A stretch of 7,601 nt of DNA from an uncultured Garciella sp. (GCA_900555725.1 USMD01000088.1:1-7601); one strand, 5' to 3'; shown: positions 1 through 6,896, counted from the first letter of the stretch. A program made the numbers and translations. The notes: a model not told the origin generated them from the letters alone.

Positions 1-43
1 TTTCTGCCTGTCTCGTGGGCTCGGAGATGTGTATAAGAGACAG
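1..43. other. Nextera i7-side sequencing adapter and index (artefact)
   Basis: This is synthetic sequence. Bases 10-43 match the 34-nt Nextera read-2 transposase adapter, ending in the 19-bp Tn5 mosaic end at 25-43. Bases 2-9 (TTCTGCCT) match the i7 index known as N703 in adapter orientation, and base 1 fits the last base of the P7 primer region. The biological insert starts at 44. The match is from memory of published adapter sequences, but its length leaves little doubt. Confidence 0.97.
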
Positions 44-46
44 GCT

Positions 47-427
47 TTAGTAGGTGGTACCATCTATTTTATTATTACTATTAGAGCTTACTGCCCTAAC
101 AATGACTTTATTAGGTAAACACACGGATATTTCTCCATCAGCATCTAATTTTCCAATCTTAATGCAATCTTTATCAGGACAGCTGGCTTCCGTAACACGA
201 ATACTTCCCTGTTCTACTTGTATAATATTATATTCGTCACCATTTTCTATTCTAATGGTATAGGGCTTATCTACGTCTGATAAATTAATTACTTGTTGTT
301 CTTCTCCGTTTACCTCTATAATTCCATATAACTTTTCTGTTTGAGTTTTATTATAGGTAGTTATTCCTATGAATAATAGGCTGATAATAACAATAAAAAC
401 AATTAAACCCTTATCCCATTTGGTCAT
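47..427 (-). CDS. Membrane-anchored NusG domain II protein (Rnf/ApbE-associated)
   Basis: This encodes a small protein of about 126 residues, and its function is unknown. A short charged N-terminus (MTKWDKG) precedes one hydrophobic segment at about residues 7-23, so the rest is predicted to lie outside the cytoplasm. The C-terminal part resembles the NusG domain II family (PF07009), with cysteines at 83, 88 and 103 in the motifs SCPDKDC and CLPNKVIV. Such proteins often accompany apbE and rnf genes in Firmicutes. I choose ATG at 427: the Shine-Dalgarno sequence AAAGGTGAG (444-436) lies 8 nt upstream, whereas an in-frame GTG at 436 would overlap that site. The binding site overlaps the apbE stop codon, which suggests translational coupling. 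The stop codon is only 3 nt inside the adapter junction, so the gene is complete but any following gene is lost. It is not the transcription factor NusG itself. Confidence 0.8.
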   Translation of the reverse strand: MTKWDKGLIVFIVIISLLFIGITTYNKTQTEKLYGIIEVNGEEQQVINLSDVDKPYTIRIENGDEYNIIQVEQGSIRVTEASCPDKDCIKIGKLDADGEISVCLPNKVIVRAVSSNSNNKIDGTTY

Positions 428-442
428 TTTACACACTCACCT

Positions 443-1471
443 TTATAGATGCTCATTTACTAATTCTACTTTGTCCCTTGCACCCTCTGTTATAATAACC
501 TCTAGATCCTTTGTAACAATTACAGCTTCTACACCTTTCATCTTATCTATTAACTTTTTACCTTCTTTACTTCCTAAGAGAAAAACACTGGTGGATAGAC
601 CATCTGCATCCATAGAATTATCTGTAATAATGGATACTCCTATAATATCACTACGGGATGGTTCTCCGGTTTTAGCATTGAAAATATGATGATAACGTAC
701 TCCATCCTTTATAAAATATCGTTCATAATCTCCAGAAGATACAACGGTTTGTCCATCTTTTAGATCTATAGTTGCAAAATAATCTCCCCTTGGCTTTCTA
801 GGATGCCTTAATCCAACTTTCCAAGAACGGTTTTTTTGAGGATTCCCTCCTATCACTTTTATATTGCCTCCAACACTAATAAGGGCATTCTCAACTCCCA
901 TATCACTAAAAACTTTTAAAATTTTATCTGCTGTATACCCCTTTGCAATTCCTCCTAGATCTAATTTCATTCCTTCCTTTTCTAAGAAAACTGTTTTTAC
1001 TTTTTCATCTAACTTTATATTTTTATAATTCACGAAAGGAAGGGCATCCTCTATCTCCTTATAGCTAGGTATTCTTTCATCCTCTTGTCCAATATTCCAT
1101 AGTTGGGTAATGGGAGCTATGGTAATATCAAATTGACCATCTGTTAATTTTGAAAAATAAATTCCTCTTTTTATAACCTCAAAGGTGTCATCACTTACAG
1201 GAACAGGTTCTTTTCCTGCCTGTGCATTAATTTTATTTATTTCACTATCCTTTATATTCAAACTCATCTTTTGTTCTAAATCTGACAATATCTCTTTTCC
1301 TTTTTGAATGGCTTCATCAGCATGGGGTCCATAAATAGTAAAATCTGTAATGGTTCCCATAGCACTGACACTTTCTGTCACAGATTCTGAGGTATTTATA
1401 TCGGTACTGGCATTGCTACAACCCGAAAGCAATAATACCATACTGATACATAAAATGAATATTTTTTTCAA
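443..1471 (-). CDS. apbE: FAD:protein FMN transferase ApbE (lipoprotein)
   Basis: ApbE moves FMN from FAD onto a threonine or serine of target proteins through a phosphoester bond, using Mg2+, on the outer face of the membrane. The likely targets here are RnfG and RnfD from the genes just upstream. With TTG at 1471 as start the protein has 342 residues, typical for the family. It begins MKKIFILCIS and has a lipobox LLSGC with the lipidated cysteine at 18. Family motifs follow in order: AMGTITDFTIYG (about 38-48), LDLGGIAKGY (170-179), SVGGN (199-203), SGDYERYF (246-253), HHIFNAKTG (261-269) and DADGLST (288-294), whose aspartates would bind metal. The reading frame is open up to a TTG at 1498, but AGGAAGGAG at 1490-1482 lies 10 nt before the 1471 TTG and would be coding if the longer form were used. 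A hairpin separates it from rnfB. Confidence 0.95.
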   Translation of the reverse strand: MKKIFILCISMVLLLSGCSNASTDINTSESVTESVSAMGTITDFTIYGPHADEAIQKGKEILSDLEQKMSLNIKDSEINKINAQAGKEPVPVSDDTFEVIKRGIYFSKLTDGQFDITIAPITQLWNIGQEDERIPSYKEIEDALPFVNYKNIKLDEKVKTVFLEKEGMKLDLGGIAKGYTADKILKVFSDMGVENALISVGGNIKVIGGNPQKNRSWKVGLRHPRKPRGDYFATIDLKDGQTVVSSGDYERYFIKDGVRYHHIFNAKTGEPSRSDIIGVSIITDNSMDADGLSTSVFLLGSKEGKKLIDKMKGVEAVIVTKDLEVIITEGARDKVELVNEHL

Positions 1472-1507
1472 TTTTAGCCTACTCCTTCCTACAGTCAATC
1501 CTATATA

Positions 1508-1536
1508 AGTGTAACATTGCCCTTTATAAAAAACAA
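1508..1536 (-). promoter_or_regulatory. Possible weak promoter for apbE
   Basis: On the minus strand TTGTTT (1536-1531) and TACACT (1513-1508) are 17 nt apart, a sigma-A-like arrangement with 3/6 and 4/6 consensus matches. It lies between the rnfB terminator-like hairpin and the apbE ribosome binding site, where a promoter would be useful. In DNA this A+T-rich such matches are common, so support is weak. Confidence 0.25.
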
Positions 1537-1559
1537 GACTTTCAGGTTTAGCAAAACCT

Positions 1560-1590
1560 AAAAAAGTAGGAGAATTTATTCTCCTACTTT
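1560..1590 (-). terminator. Terminator-like hairpin over the rnfB stop codon
   Basis: Reading the minus strand, a perfect 12-bp stem (arms 1590-1579 and 1574-1563) closes a 4-nt loop (TAAA). It is followed by a T run that, counted with the end of the stem, is six bases long (1565-1560). This is the form of an intrinsic terminator, although only five of the 12 pairs are G-C. The rnfB stop codon (1586-1584) is inside the first arm, so a ribosome finishing rnfB would hinder folding. A second, weaker 6-bp hairpin follows at 1559-1544. Since apbE and the NusG-II gene follow in the same direction, partial termination (attenuation) is more likely than a complete stop. Confidence 0.55.
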
Positions 1591-2564
1591 AATGTAATAG
1601 CATCCTTAGGACACTTTTCTGCACATACTCCACAGCCTACACATTTATCTTGCAAAACTTGGTGAGGCTGTTTTAGTTCTCCTTCAATGGCTTGTTCAGG
1701 ACAGTTTTTCTTACATATGGTACAGCCTACACATTTCTCTTGGTCAATAGAAGCTTTCCTACGATTTGCAAAGTTTGCATAGATTGCACCTGTAGGACAT
1801 TTTTCTGCACATATCATACAATTAGTACACTTATCATAGTTCACATGAGCTAAATTATCCTTAAATTCCATTGCATCAAATGGACAAGATTTTACACAAA
1901 TTTGACAACCAATACAGCCTACAGAACAATTGTTTTTTACTTCTTTGCCTTTATCCTTTGAATTACATAATACCCGTACTTCTCTAGATTCCGGTACTAA
2001 TTCAATTACATCTTTAGGACAAGCTGCTACACATACTCCACAGGCTGTGCATTTCTCAATATCCACTTGCGCAACACCCTGTTCATTTACATGAATAGCA
2101 TCAAAGGGACAAAGATGTTCACAGGTTCCTAATCCCAAGCATCCATAGGGACATCCTTTGTCTCCACCTTGTACATTAGCTGCTGCTCTACAATCTGTAA
2201 TACCCTGGTATTCAAATTTCTTCTTTGCATTTTCATGAGTTCCGTTACAAATAACCCTTGCCACTTTTCTTTCAGAGTTACCTACTTCTACTCCCATAAT
2301 TGCTGAAATATTTTTAGCAGTAGAAGCTCCACCTACAGGACAAGCATTGACAGGAGCTTTTCCTGCAACAATTGCTGCTGCACAACCATCACAACCAGGG
2401 TAACCGCAACCACCACAATTAGCACCTGGTAAGGCATCTCTAACTTGAGAAATTCTAGGATCAGTTTCTATCGCAAATACCTTAGAAGCATAAGCTAAAA
2501 CGCCCCCAAGAACAAGTCCTATTCCTCCTAAACTAACTACAGGCCAAAGAATTTGCTCTAACAT
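1584..2564 (-). CDS. rnfB: Rnf complex subunit RnfB, multi-cluster ferredoxin-type
   Basis: RnfB is the subunit that accepts electrons from reduced ferredoxin on the cytoplasmic side and passes them into the Rnf complex. The protein has 326 residues. A membrane anchor at about 5-28 is followed by the Fe-S domain shared with acetyl-CoA synthase/CODH proteins (C50, C53, C58, C75). Then come six ferredoxin-type cysteine groups: C138/142/148/152, C172/175/178/182, C217/220/223/227, C246/249/252/256, C278/281/284/288 and C308/311/314/318. That allows about seven [4Fe-4S] clusters. Proteobacterial RnfB is near 190 residues with fewer clusters; this long form is the clostridial type. Start ATG follows GAGGTGA (2578-2572) at 7 nt. 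The gap to rnfA is 28 nt. The stop codon lies inside a terminator-like hairpin. Extra cysteines (61, 106, 125, 200, 213) fall outside the standard groups. Confidence 0.97.
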   Translation of the reverse strand: MLEQILWPVVSLGGIGLVLGGVLAYASKVFAIETDPRISQVRDALPGANCGGCGYPGCDGCAAAIVAGKAPVNACPVGGASTAKNISAIMGVEVGNSERKVARVICNGTHENAKKKFEYQGITDCRAAANVQGGDKGCPYGCLGLGTCEHLCPFDAIHVNEQGVAQVDIEKCTACGVCVAACPKDVIELVPESREVRVLCNSKDKGKEVKNNCSVGCIGCQICVKSCPFDAMEFKDNLAHVNYDKCTNCMICAEKCPTGAIYANFANRRKASIDQEKCVGCTICKKNCPEQAIEGELKQPHQVLQDKCVGCGVCAEKCPKDAITLK

Positions 2565-2592
2565 TTATACGTCACCTCATTTCTTTTATACT

Positions 2593-3168
2593 TTATAATA
2601 GTCCTTGAAATCCCATAAATGAAATAGACATCAATCCTGCTGTAATAAGTGCAATTGGAAATCCCTGTAATGGCCTAGGTATAGAAGAGATTGCTAATCG
2701 TTCCCTAATTCCTGCCATTAATACGATAGCTAGAGTAAATCCTAATGCACTTCCTACCCCATTTACTATGGCCTCAATTAAATTATATTCTGCATCAATA
2801 TTCAATATAGCAGCCCCTAAAACAGCACAGTTGGTTGTAATCAATGGAAGATAAATTCCTAGTGCTTGATAAAGGGTTGGGCTGGCCTTTTGAATCACCA
2901 TTTCAACAAATTGCACTAAAGCTGCAATAACCAATATAAAGGCAATAGTTTGCAAATATCCAATTCCCATGGGATTTAAAATAAACTCTTGTACCATCCA
3001 AGTAACAGCGGAGGCAACTCCCATAACAAAGGTTACTGCCATACCCATTCCTATTGCAGTTTCCACTTGTTTAGAAACTCCAAGGAAAGGACAAATACCT
3101 AAGAACTGTACTAAAATATAGTTATTCACAAAAATACCTGAAAACAATATGATAAACAAATCAGTCAC
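2593..3168 (-). CDS. rnfA: Rnf complex membrane subunit RnfA
   Basis: RnfA is an integral membrane subunit of about six helices that pairs with RnfE in inverted orientation and helps carry electrons across the membrane. The protein has 191 residues, the usual length. The family signature NNYILVQFLGICPFLG is at 15-30 and TTNCAVLGAA at 111-120. Cysteines 26 and 114 correspond to those that, with two from RnfE, hold a [2Fe-2S] cluster in the middle of the membrane in known Nqr and Rnf structures. The start is GTG, with AGGAGG at 3184-3179 about 10 nt upstream. That site begins almost directly after the rnfE stop codon (3190-3188), and the gap between the genes is 19 nt, so coupled translation is likely. 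NqrE is the homologous Na+-NQR subunit, but the gene set here is Rnf. Confidence 0.97.
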   Translation of the reverse strand: MTDLFIILFSGIFVNNYILVQFLGICPFLGVSKQVETAIGMGMAVTFVMGVASAVTWMVQEFILNPMGIGYLQTIAFILVIAALVQFVEMVIQKASPTLYQALGIYLPLITTNCAVLGAAILNIDAEYNLIEAIVNGVGSALGFTLAIVLMAGIRERLAISSIPRPLQGFPIALITAGLMSISFMGFQGLL

Positions 3169-3187
3169 TTTTTATTTTCCTCCTTTC

Positions 3188-3784
3188 CTATTGAGCTCTT
3201 TTAGCAGATACTTTATTGATAAGACCTATTAGTAAACCCAAAGTTAAAAATGCTCCTGGTGGCATAAGCATCATTCCTACTGGTTCAAATCCTGCTGGCA
3301 TAATTTGAATACCGAAGATGGTCCCTGCACCTAAAATTTCCCTAATAATACCTAAAATAGTAAGAGCAAGTGCATATCCAAGTCCCATTCCTATACCATC
3401 AGTCAAAGAGGCTATTACACCATTTTTTGATGAAAACGCTTCAGCTCTAGCCAAGATAAGACAGTTTACAACGATTAGAGGAATGAATAAACCTAATGCT
3501 TCATATAAAGTTGGAACATATGCCTCTAATAACATATCTACAATTGTAGTGAAAGTTGCAATAATTACTACATAAGCAGGAATACGAATTTTATCTGGTA
3601 TTATATTTCTCAGTATTGAAATAGCAACATTTGAAGCAACCAAAACAGCTGTTAGAGCTAATCCCATACCTATTCCATTTATAGCAGAAGTTGTAACTGC
3701 CAAAGTAGAACACATTCCTATTAATTGTACAAAAATTGGATTTTCTTTAAAAATACCATTTTTAAATATTTGAAAAAATTTCAC
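3188..3784 (-). CDS. rnfE: Rnf complex membrane subunit RnfE
   Basis: RnfE is the membrane partner of RnfA, homologous to NqrD. It has 198 residues with about six hydrophobic helices. An N-terminal amphipathic stretch (KFFQIFKNGIFKENP) precedes the first helix. Conserved sequences include VQLIGMCSTLAV around C25 and VVNCLILARAEAF around C108. Those two cysteines match the RnfE ligands of the intramembrane [2Fe-2S] cluster. The start is GTG, supported by GGGGGTGA (3798-3791) 6 nt upstream. It is 27 nt downstream of rnfG and 19 nt upstream of rnfA in one continuous transcription unit. The stop codon is TAG. Confidence 0.97.
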   Translation of the reverse strand: MKFFQIFKNGIFKENPIFVQLIGMCSTLAVTTSAINGIGMGLALTAVLVASNVAISILRNIIPDKIRIPAYVVIIATFTTIVDMLLEAYVPTLYEALGLFIPLIVVNCLILARAEAFSSKNGVIASLTDGIGMGLGYALALTILGIIREILGAGTIFGIQIMPAGFEPVGMMLMPPGAFLTLGLLIGLINKVSAKRAQ

Positions 3785-3811
3785 AAGACTTCACCCCCTA
3801 AAATCTACACC

Positions 3812-4372
3812 TTACTTAAGATTTTGATTGTATAGATCAACCGCAGCATTTATACCGTCTGTTACTGCAGTAGATGTAATGGTTGCTCCACTAATTGCCT
3901 GAACTTCATTTTCACTGGATGTTGCTTTTTTTACAAGGGTTAAAGGTTTCTCTGCAGATTTTCCTAGAAATTGATCCTTAAATTCTGGTTCTGTAGCTTT
4001 TGCGCCTAACCCTGGTGTTTCGTTATGGGATAAAATTTGAATCCCTGTCAATTTCCCTTCAGCAGAAATACCAATTAGCATATTAATTTCCCCACCATAG
4101 CCAATTGGTAGAGCGCTAAATGTATAACCTACAATTTCACCATTCGCTTTTCCTGCATTTACTTCAGATATAATAGTACCATCTAAAGAAAGATCCTCCA
4201 CCATTTCAAATTCTGAAGCATCTGCCAACACAGTTTTTAATCCTTCTGCTTTTTCAGCCTTTTCCCTCTCTGCTATGACCTTTGAAGTAGCCATATTAGT
4301 AAAACCAAGAAGAACAGCTGCTACCGCAGTAATAGCAAATAAAATACCGCCTAACTTTAAAATATCACGCAT
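3812..4372 (-). CDS. rnfG: Rnf complex flavoprotein subunit RnfG
   Basis: RnfG carries a covalently bound FMN in a domain outside the cytoplasmic membrane and takes part in electron transfer between the Rnf subunits. It has 186 residues: a single membrane anchor at about 5-27, then an FMN-binding domain (PF04205) with GYGG at 91-94, SHNETPGLG at 115-123 and the flavin attachment motif SGAT at 161-164. T164 is the expected FMN-bearing residue, modified by ApbE. The position that is aspartate in the usual ApbE target motif is Q158 here. Start ATG follows GGAGGTGA (4386-4379) at 6 nt. The gene overlaps the end of rnfD by 8 nt, so its translation is probably coupled to that of rnfD. Confidence 0.97.
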   Translation of the reverse strand: MRDILKLGGILFAITAVAAVLLGFTNMATSKVIAEREKAEKAEGLKTVLADASEFEMVEDLSLDGTIISEVNAGKANGEIVGYTFSALPIGYGGEINMLIGISAEGKLTGIQILSHNETPGLGAKATEPEFKDQFLGKSAEKPLTLVKKATSSENEVQAISGATITSTAVTDGINAAVDLYNQNLK

Positions 4373-5312
4373 TGGACTTCACCTCCCCATAGACTTTGGG
4401 TACTATAAACTTATCAATTAATGGTGTTGCTACATTCATAAGTAAAATAGAATAAGAAACTCCTTCCGGATATCCACCCCATAATCTAATAACACTGGTT
4501 ATAATACCACAACCTAGAGCATAAATAATTTGTCCCTTTGCAGTGACTGGTGAAGTAGAATAATCTGTTGCCATAAAGATGGCTCCAAGCATTAATCCCC
4601 CGGATACTAAATGATAAATTGAATCTCCACTAAATAAACCATTGGATCCTCCAAATATAAAAGTCATTACTGCTACAGTAGCTAGGTAAATTCCAGGAAT
4701 TCTCCAAGTAATTACCCTACGATATAACAGATAAGCCCCCCCTATTAAAAGAGCAAGAGCAGAAGTTTCTCCAATACAACCGGCAACATTTCCTAAAAAT
4801 AAGTCCAAATAGCTTGGTAGATGAGTATCTCCTGCTGCTAACATTCCTAGGGGTGTAGCAGTTCCTACAATATCTGGCCATTCAAAAGTGGTCATTCTTG
4901 TTCCCCAGGAAGAAAGTAAAAATGCCCTTGCTGCTAAAGCAGGGTTTACAAAGTTTTGTCCTAATCCTCCAAAAGCATGTTTTACAATTAAAATTGCAAA
5001 GGCAGAACCAATTACAGGTAACCACCATGGTGCTGTTGATGGCAAGTTAAAGGCAAGTAACATACCTGTAACCACTGCACTCCAGTCGTCAATTGTAATT
5101 GGTTTCCTTAATAGTTTTTCTATCAATGCTTCAGAAGCTACTGCTGTAAATACTGATATTAATGTAAGTATTAAAGCGTCCATGCCAAAATAATATACAC
5201 TAGCAATTAATGCAGGTATTAATGCAATGACAACATCCCTCATAATAACTTTTACATCTTTCTTGGTTCGTATATGTGGAGAAGATGATGCTGTTAAATA
5301 TACGTTACTCAT
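4365..5312 (-). CDS. rnfD: Rnf complex membrane flavoprotein subunit RnfD
   Basis: RnfD is a polytopic membrane subunit homologous to NqrB. It carries a covalent FMN, and in models of the complex it lies near the ion path. With ATG at 5312 it has 315 residues. Landmarks in this numbering: SSPHIRTKK near the start, DDWSAVVTGMLLAFNLP (75-91), GGLGQNFVNPALAARAF (115-131), the probable flavin site VGTATPL (149-155, acceptor T153), MATDYSTSPVT (247-257) and LLMNVATPLID near the C-terminus. The flavin site reads GTAT where SGAT or TGAT is usual, although the acceptor threonine and the aspartate six residues before it (D147) are kept. ATG at 5312 is chosen because AGGAGG (5325-5320) lies 7 nt before it; an in-frame TTG at 5318 would be only 1 nt from that site. 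The gap to rnfC is 17 nt. Confidence 0.97.
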   Translation of the reverse strand: MSNVYLTASSSPHIRTKKDVKVIMRDVVIALIPALIASVYYFGMDALILTLISVFTAVASEALIEKLLRKPITIDDWSAVVTGMLLAFNLPSTAPWWLPVIGSAFAILIVKHAFGGLGQNFVNPALAARAFLLSSWGTRMTTFEWPDIVGTATPLGMLAAGDTHLPSYLDLFLGNVAGCIGETSALALLIGGAYLLYRRVITWRIPGIYLATVAVMTFIFGGSNGLFSGDSIYHLVSGGLMLGAIFMATDYSTSPVTAKGQIIYALGCGIITSVIRLWGGYPEGVSYSILLMNVATPLIDKFIVPKVYGEVKSNA

Positions 5313-5329
5313 TTTCAAACCTCCTATCC

Positions 5330-6658
5330 TTAAGCTTTACTTTTCTGTGCCTTGATCTCTCCCTTTGCCAAACGAATTGACTCTACTAGAGGTCTTCTCG
5401 AAGGGCAAGTATAGGAACAAGATCCACATTCAATACAATCCATTGCATGGAATTCTTCAGCTTTATCATACATTTCATGTAATGCATAAGATGAAATATA
5501 TAAAGGTAATAAATTCATAGGACAAACTTCTGCACATTTACCACATCGAACACAATTAAAAGGTTCTGGTACCTTAGAATCTTCCTTACTCAATACTAAA
5601 ATACCGGATGTTCCCTTTACTACTGGTATTTCCACAGAGGATTGAGCCATTCCCATCATTGGACCTCCCATAATAATTTTTCCTGGGTCTTGGGAAAAAC
5701 CACCACATTGCTCAATAATACCTTTAATAGGTACTCCTAATCTTACCACTAGATTTTGAGGCTCTTTCACTGCACTTCCGGTAATGGTAACAATTCTTTC
5801 TATTAGAGGCATACCGATTTTAATAGCATCGGAAATTGCTGCTGCTGTACCAACATTTTGAACCACGGCCCCTACATCTGCTGGTAACCCTCCTGAAGGA
5901 ACTTCTTTTTCTGTAATAGCTTTAATTAATTGTTTTTCTGCTCCTTGGGGATATTTAGTACGCAACTTATAAATAACAATATTGCAGGCATTTCCAACAG
6001 CTTTCCTAATAGCCTCAATGGCATCAGGCTTATTGTCTTCAATTCCAATATATCCTTTTTCTACATTCAGTGCTTTTAAAATTATTTTTAAACCAAATAC
6101 AACATCTTCTGCTCTTTCCACCATAAGTCGATGATCGGCTGTTAAATAAGGCTCACATTCAGCCCCATTTAATATCACTGCTTCGATCTTTTTTTCAGGG
6201 GCAGGAGATAATTTCACCTGGGTTGGAAAGGTAGCTCCACCTAATCCAACAATACCTGCTTCTCGAATTAAGCTTTTAATTTCTTCAGAAGAAAGATCTT
6301 CCAACTTTCCAGGGGATTTAATATCCTCATATAAAGTATCAAGTCCGTCTGATTCAATTACAACAGATAATACCTTTTTACCACTATTATGAGGTCTAGG
6401 TTCAACTGCCACTACTTTTCCAGATACGCTAGCATGAATAGGTGCAGATACAAAACCCTTAGAATCCCCTATCTTTTGACCTAATTTTACCTCATCTCCC
6501 TTTTTAACAAGGGGCTCACAAGGTGCACCAATATGCTGTTGCATTGGTATGATCACCTGCCTAGGCGGTACAGCTTTTTTTAGAGCTTTATCTTTAGTAT
6601 AATCTTTGAAATAAGAAGGATGAATCCCTCCATGAAAGGTTGCTTCTCTTATTTCCAT
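5330..6658 (-). CDS. rnfC: Rnf complex NADH-binding subunit RnfC
   Basis: RnfC is the peripheral cytoplasmic subunit where NAD+ is reduced, through FMN and two [4Fe-4S] clusters. It has 442 residues, typical of the Firmicute form. The N-terminal domain begins with FHGGIHP (8-14), and a barrel-sandwich region follows at about 35-80. The nucleotide and flavin region holds GLGGATFP (138-145) and NGAECEPY (164-171), related to the NuoF/Nqo1 fold. A C-terminal ferredoxin-like domain binds two clusters through C369/372/375/379 and C408/411/414/418, both with the CxxCxxCxxxCP pattern. ATG start is supported by GAGGTGA (6672-6666) 7 nt upstream. It is the first gene of the rnf operon, as in clostridial rnfCDGEAB clusters, and is preceded by a 238-nt non-coding region. 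Confidence 0.97.
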   Translation of the reverse strand: MEIREATFHGGIHPSYFKDYTKDKALKKAVPPRQVIIPMQQHIGAPCEPLVKKGDEVKLGQKIGDSKGFVSAPIHASVSGKVVAVEPRPHNSGKKVLSVVIESDGLDTLYEDIKSPGKLEDLSSEEIKSLIREAGIVGLGGATFPTQVKLSPAPEKKIEAVILNGAECEPYLTADHRLMVERAEDVVFGLKIILKALNVEKGYIGIEDNKPDAIEAIRKAVGNACNIVIYKLRTKYPQGAEKQLIKAITEKEVPSGGLPADVGAVVQNVGTAAAISDAIKIGMPLIERIVTITGSAVKEPQNLVVRLGVPIKGIIEQCGGFSQDPGKIIMGGPMMGMAQSSVEIPVVKGTSGILVLSKEDSKVPEPFNCVRCGKCAEVCPMNLLPLYISSYALHEMYDKAEEFHAMDCIECGSCSYTCPSRRPLVESIRLAKGEIKAQKSKA

Positions 6659-6719
6659 TAGCTTATCACCTCGTTTATTTGTTTTTAAACTAACATTTTT
6701 AGCTATACTTTAATATACT

Positions 6720-6734
6720 GTATGCAAGACATAC
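6720..6734. repeat. Small inverted repeat in the rnfC leader
   Basis: GTATG (6720-6724) and CATAC (6730-6734) form a perfect 5-bp dyad around CAAGA, 62 nt before the rnfC start codon. It could be a regulator site or a short hairpin in the leader, but I do not recognise a known operator and a match this short could arise by chance. Confidence 0.25.
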
Positions 6735-6806
6735 TTTTTTTAAAACTATGTGGGCATTAAAATACACCAGAGATATCATAAAATCATTGGTGCTATACCA
6801 CTTACT

Positions 6807-6835
6807 ATTATATAAAAAAATGCTTTCTTTTACTA
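6807..6835 (-). promoter_or_regulatory. Possible promoter of the rnf operon
   Basis: On the minus strand a perfect TATAAT (6812-6807) has TAGTAA (6835-6830) 17 nt upstream, only 3/6 to the -35 consensus. Transcription would start near 6800 and give a leader of about 140 nt before rnfC. No clear terminator separates moaC from rnfC, so read-through from moaC is also possible. In such A+T-rich DNA a lone TATAAT is weak evidence. Confidence 0.3.
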
Positions 6836-6838
6836 GGG

Positions 6839-6862
6839 AAATTTATAAATAAATTTATAAAT
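6839..6862. repeat. A+T-only palindromic direct repeats
   Basis: The 10-bp palindrome ATTTATAAAT occurs twice, at 6841-6850 and 6853-6862, with a 12-bp period. An overlapping 7-bp dyad with a 4-nt centre spans 6839-6856. The sites lie just upstream of the possible rnf -35 element and between it and moaC. They could be an activator or repressor site or an UP-like element. No G-C pairs are present, so a terminator for moaC is unlikely. Confidence 0.4.
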
Positions 6863-6896
6863 AAGAATTAAATGGGCAAAATAAAAGATTAGAAAA

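Noticed and set aside
54..689. Plus-strand open frames at 54-263 and 369-689
   Set aside because: They lie antisense to the NusG-II gene and apbE, which have clear homology and ribosome binding sites; the plus-strand products resemble no family I know.
3318..5193. Plus-strand open frames at 3318-3575 and 4888-5193
   Set aside because: They are mirror frames of rnfE and rnfD with no recognisable product and no supporting context.
2593..5312. Na+-translocating NQR operon instead of Rnf
   Set aside because: RnfA, D, E and G have Nqr homologues, but RnfB with ferredoxin motifs and RnfC with a C-terminal two-cluster domain are present, and there is no NqrF or NqrA.
6659..6896. Rex operator or riboswitch upstream of rnfC
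   Set aside because: I looked for TTGTTAA-N4-TTAACAA or TTGTGAA-type dyads and for long paired leader structures; none is convincing.
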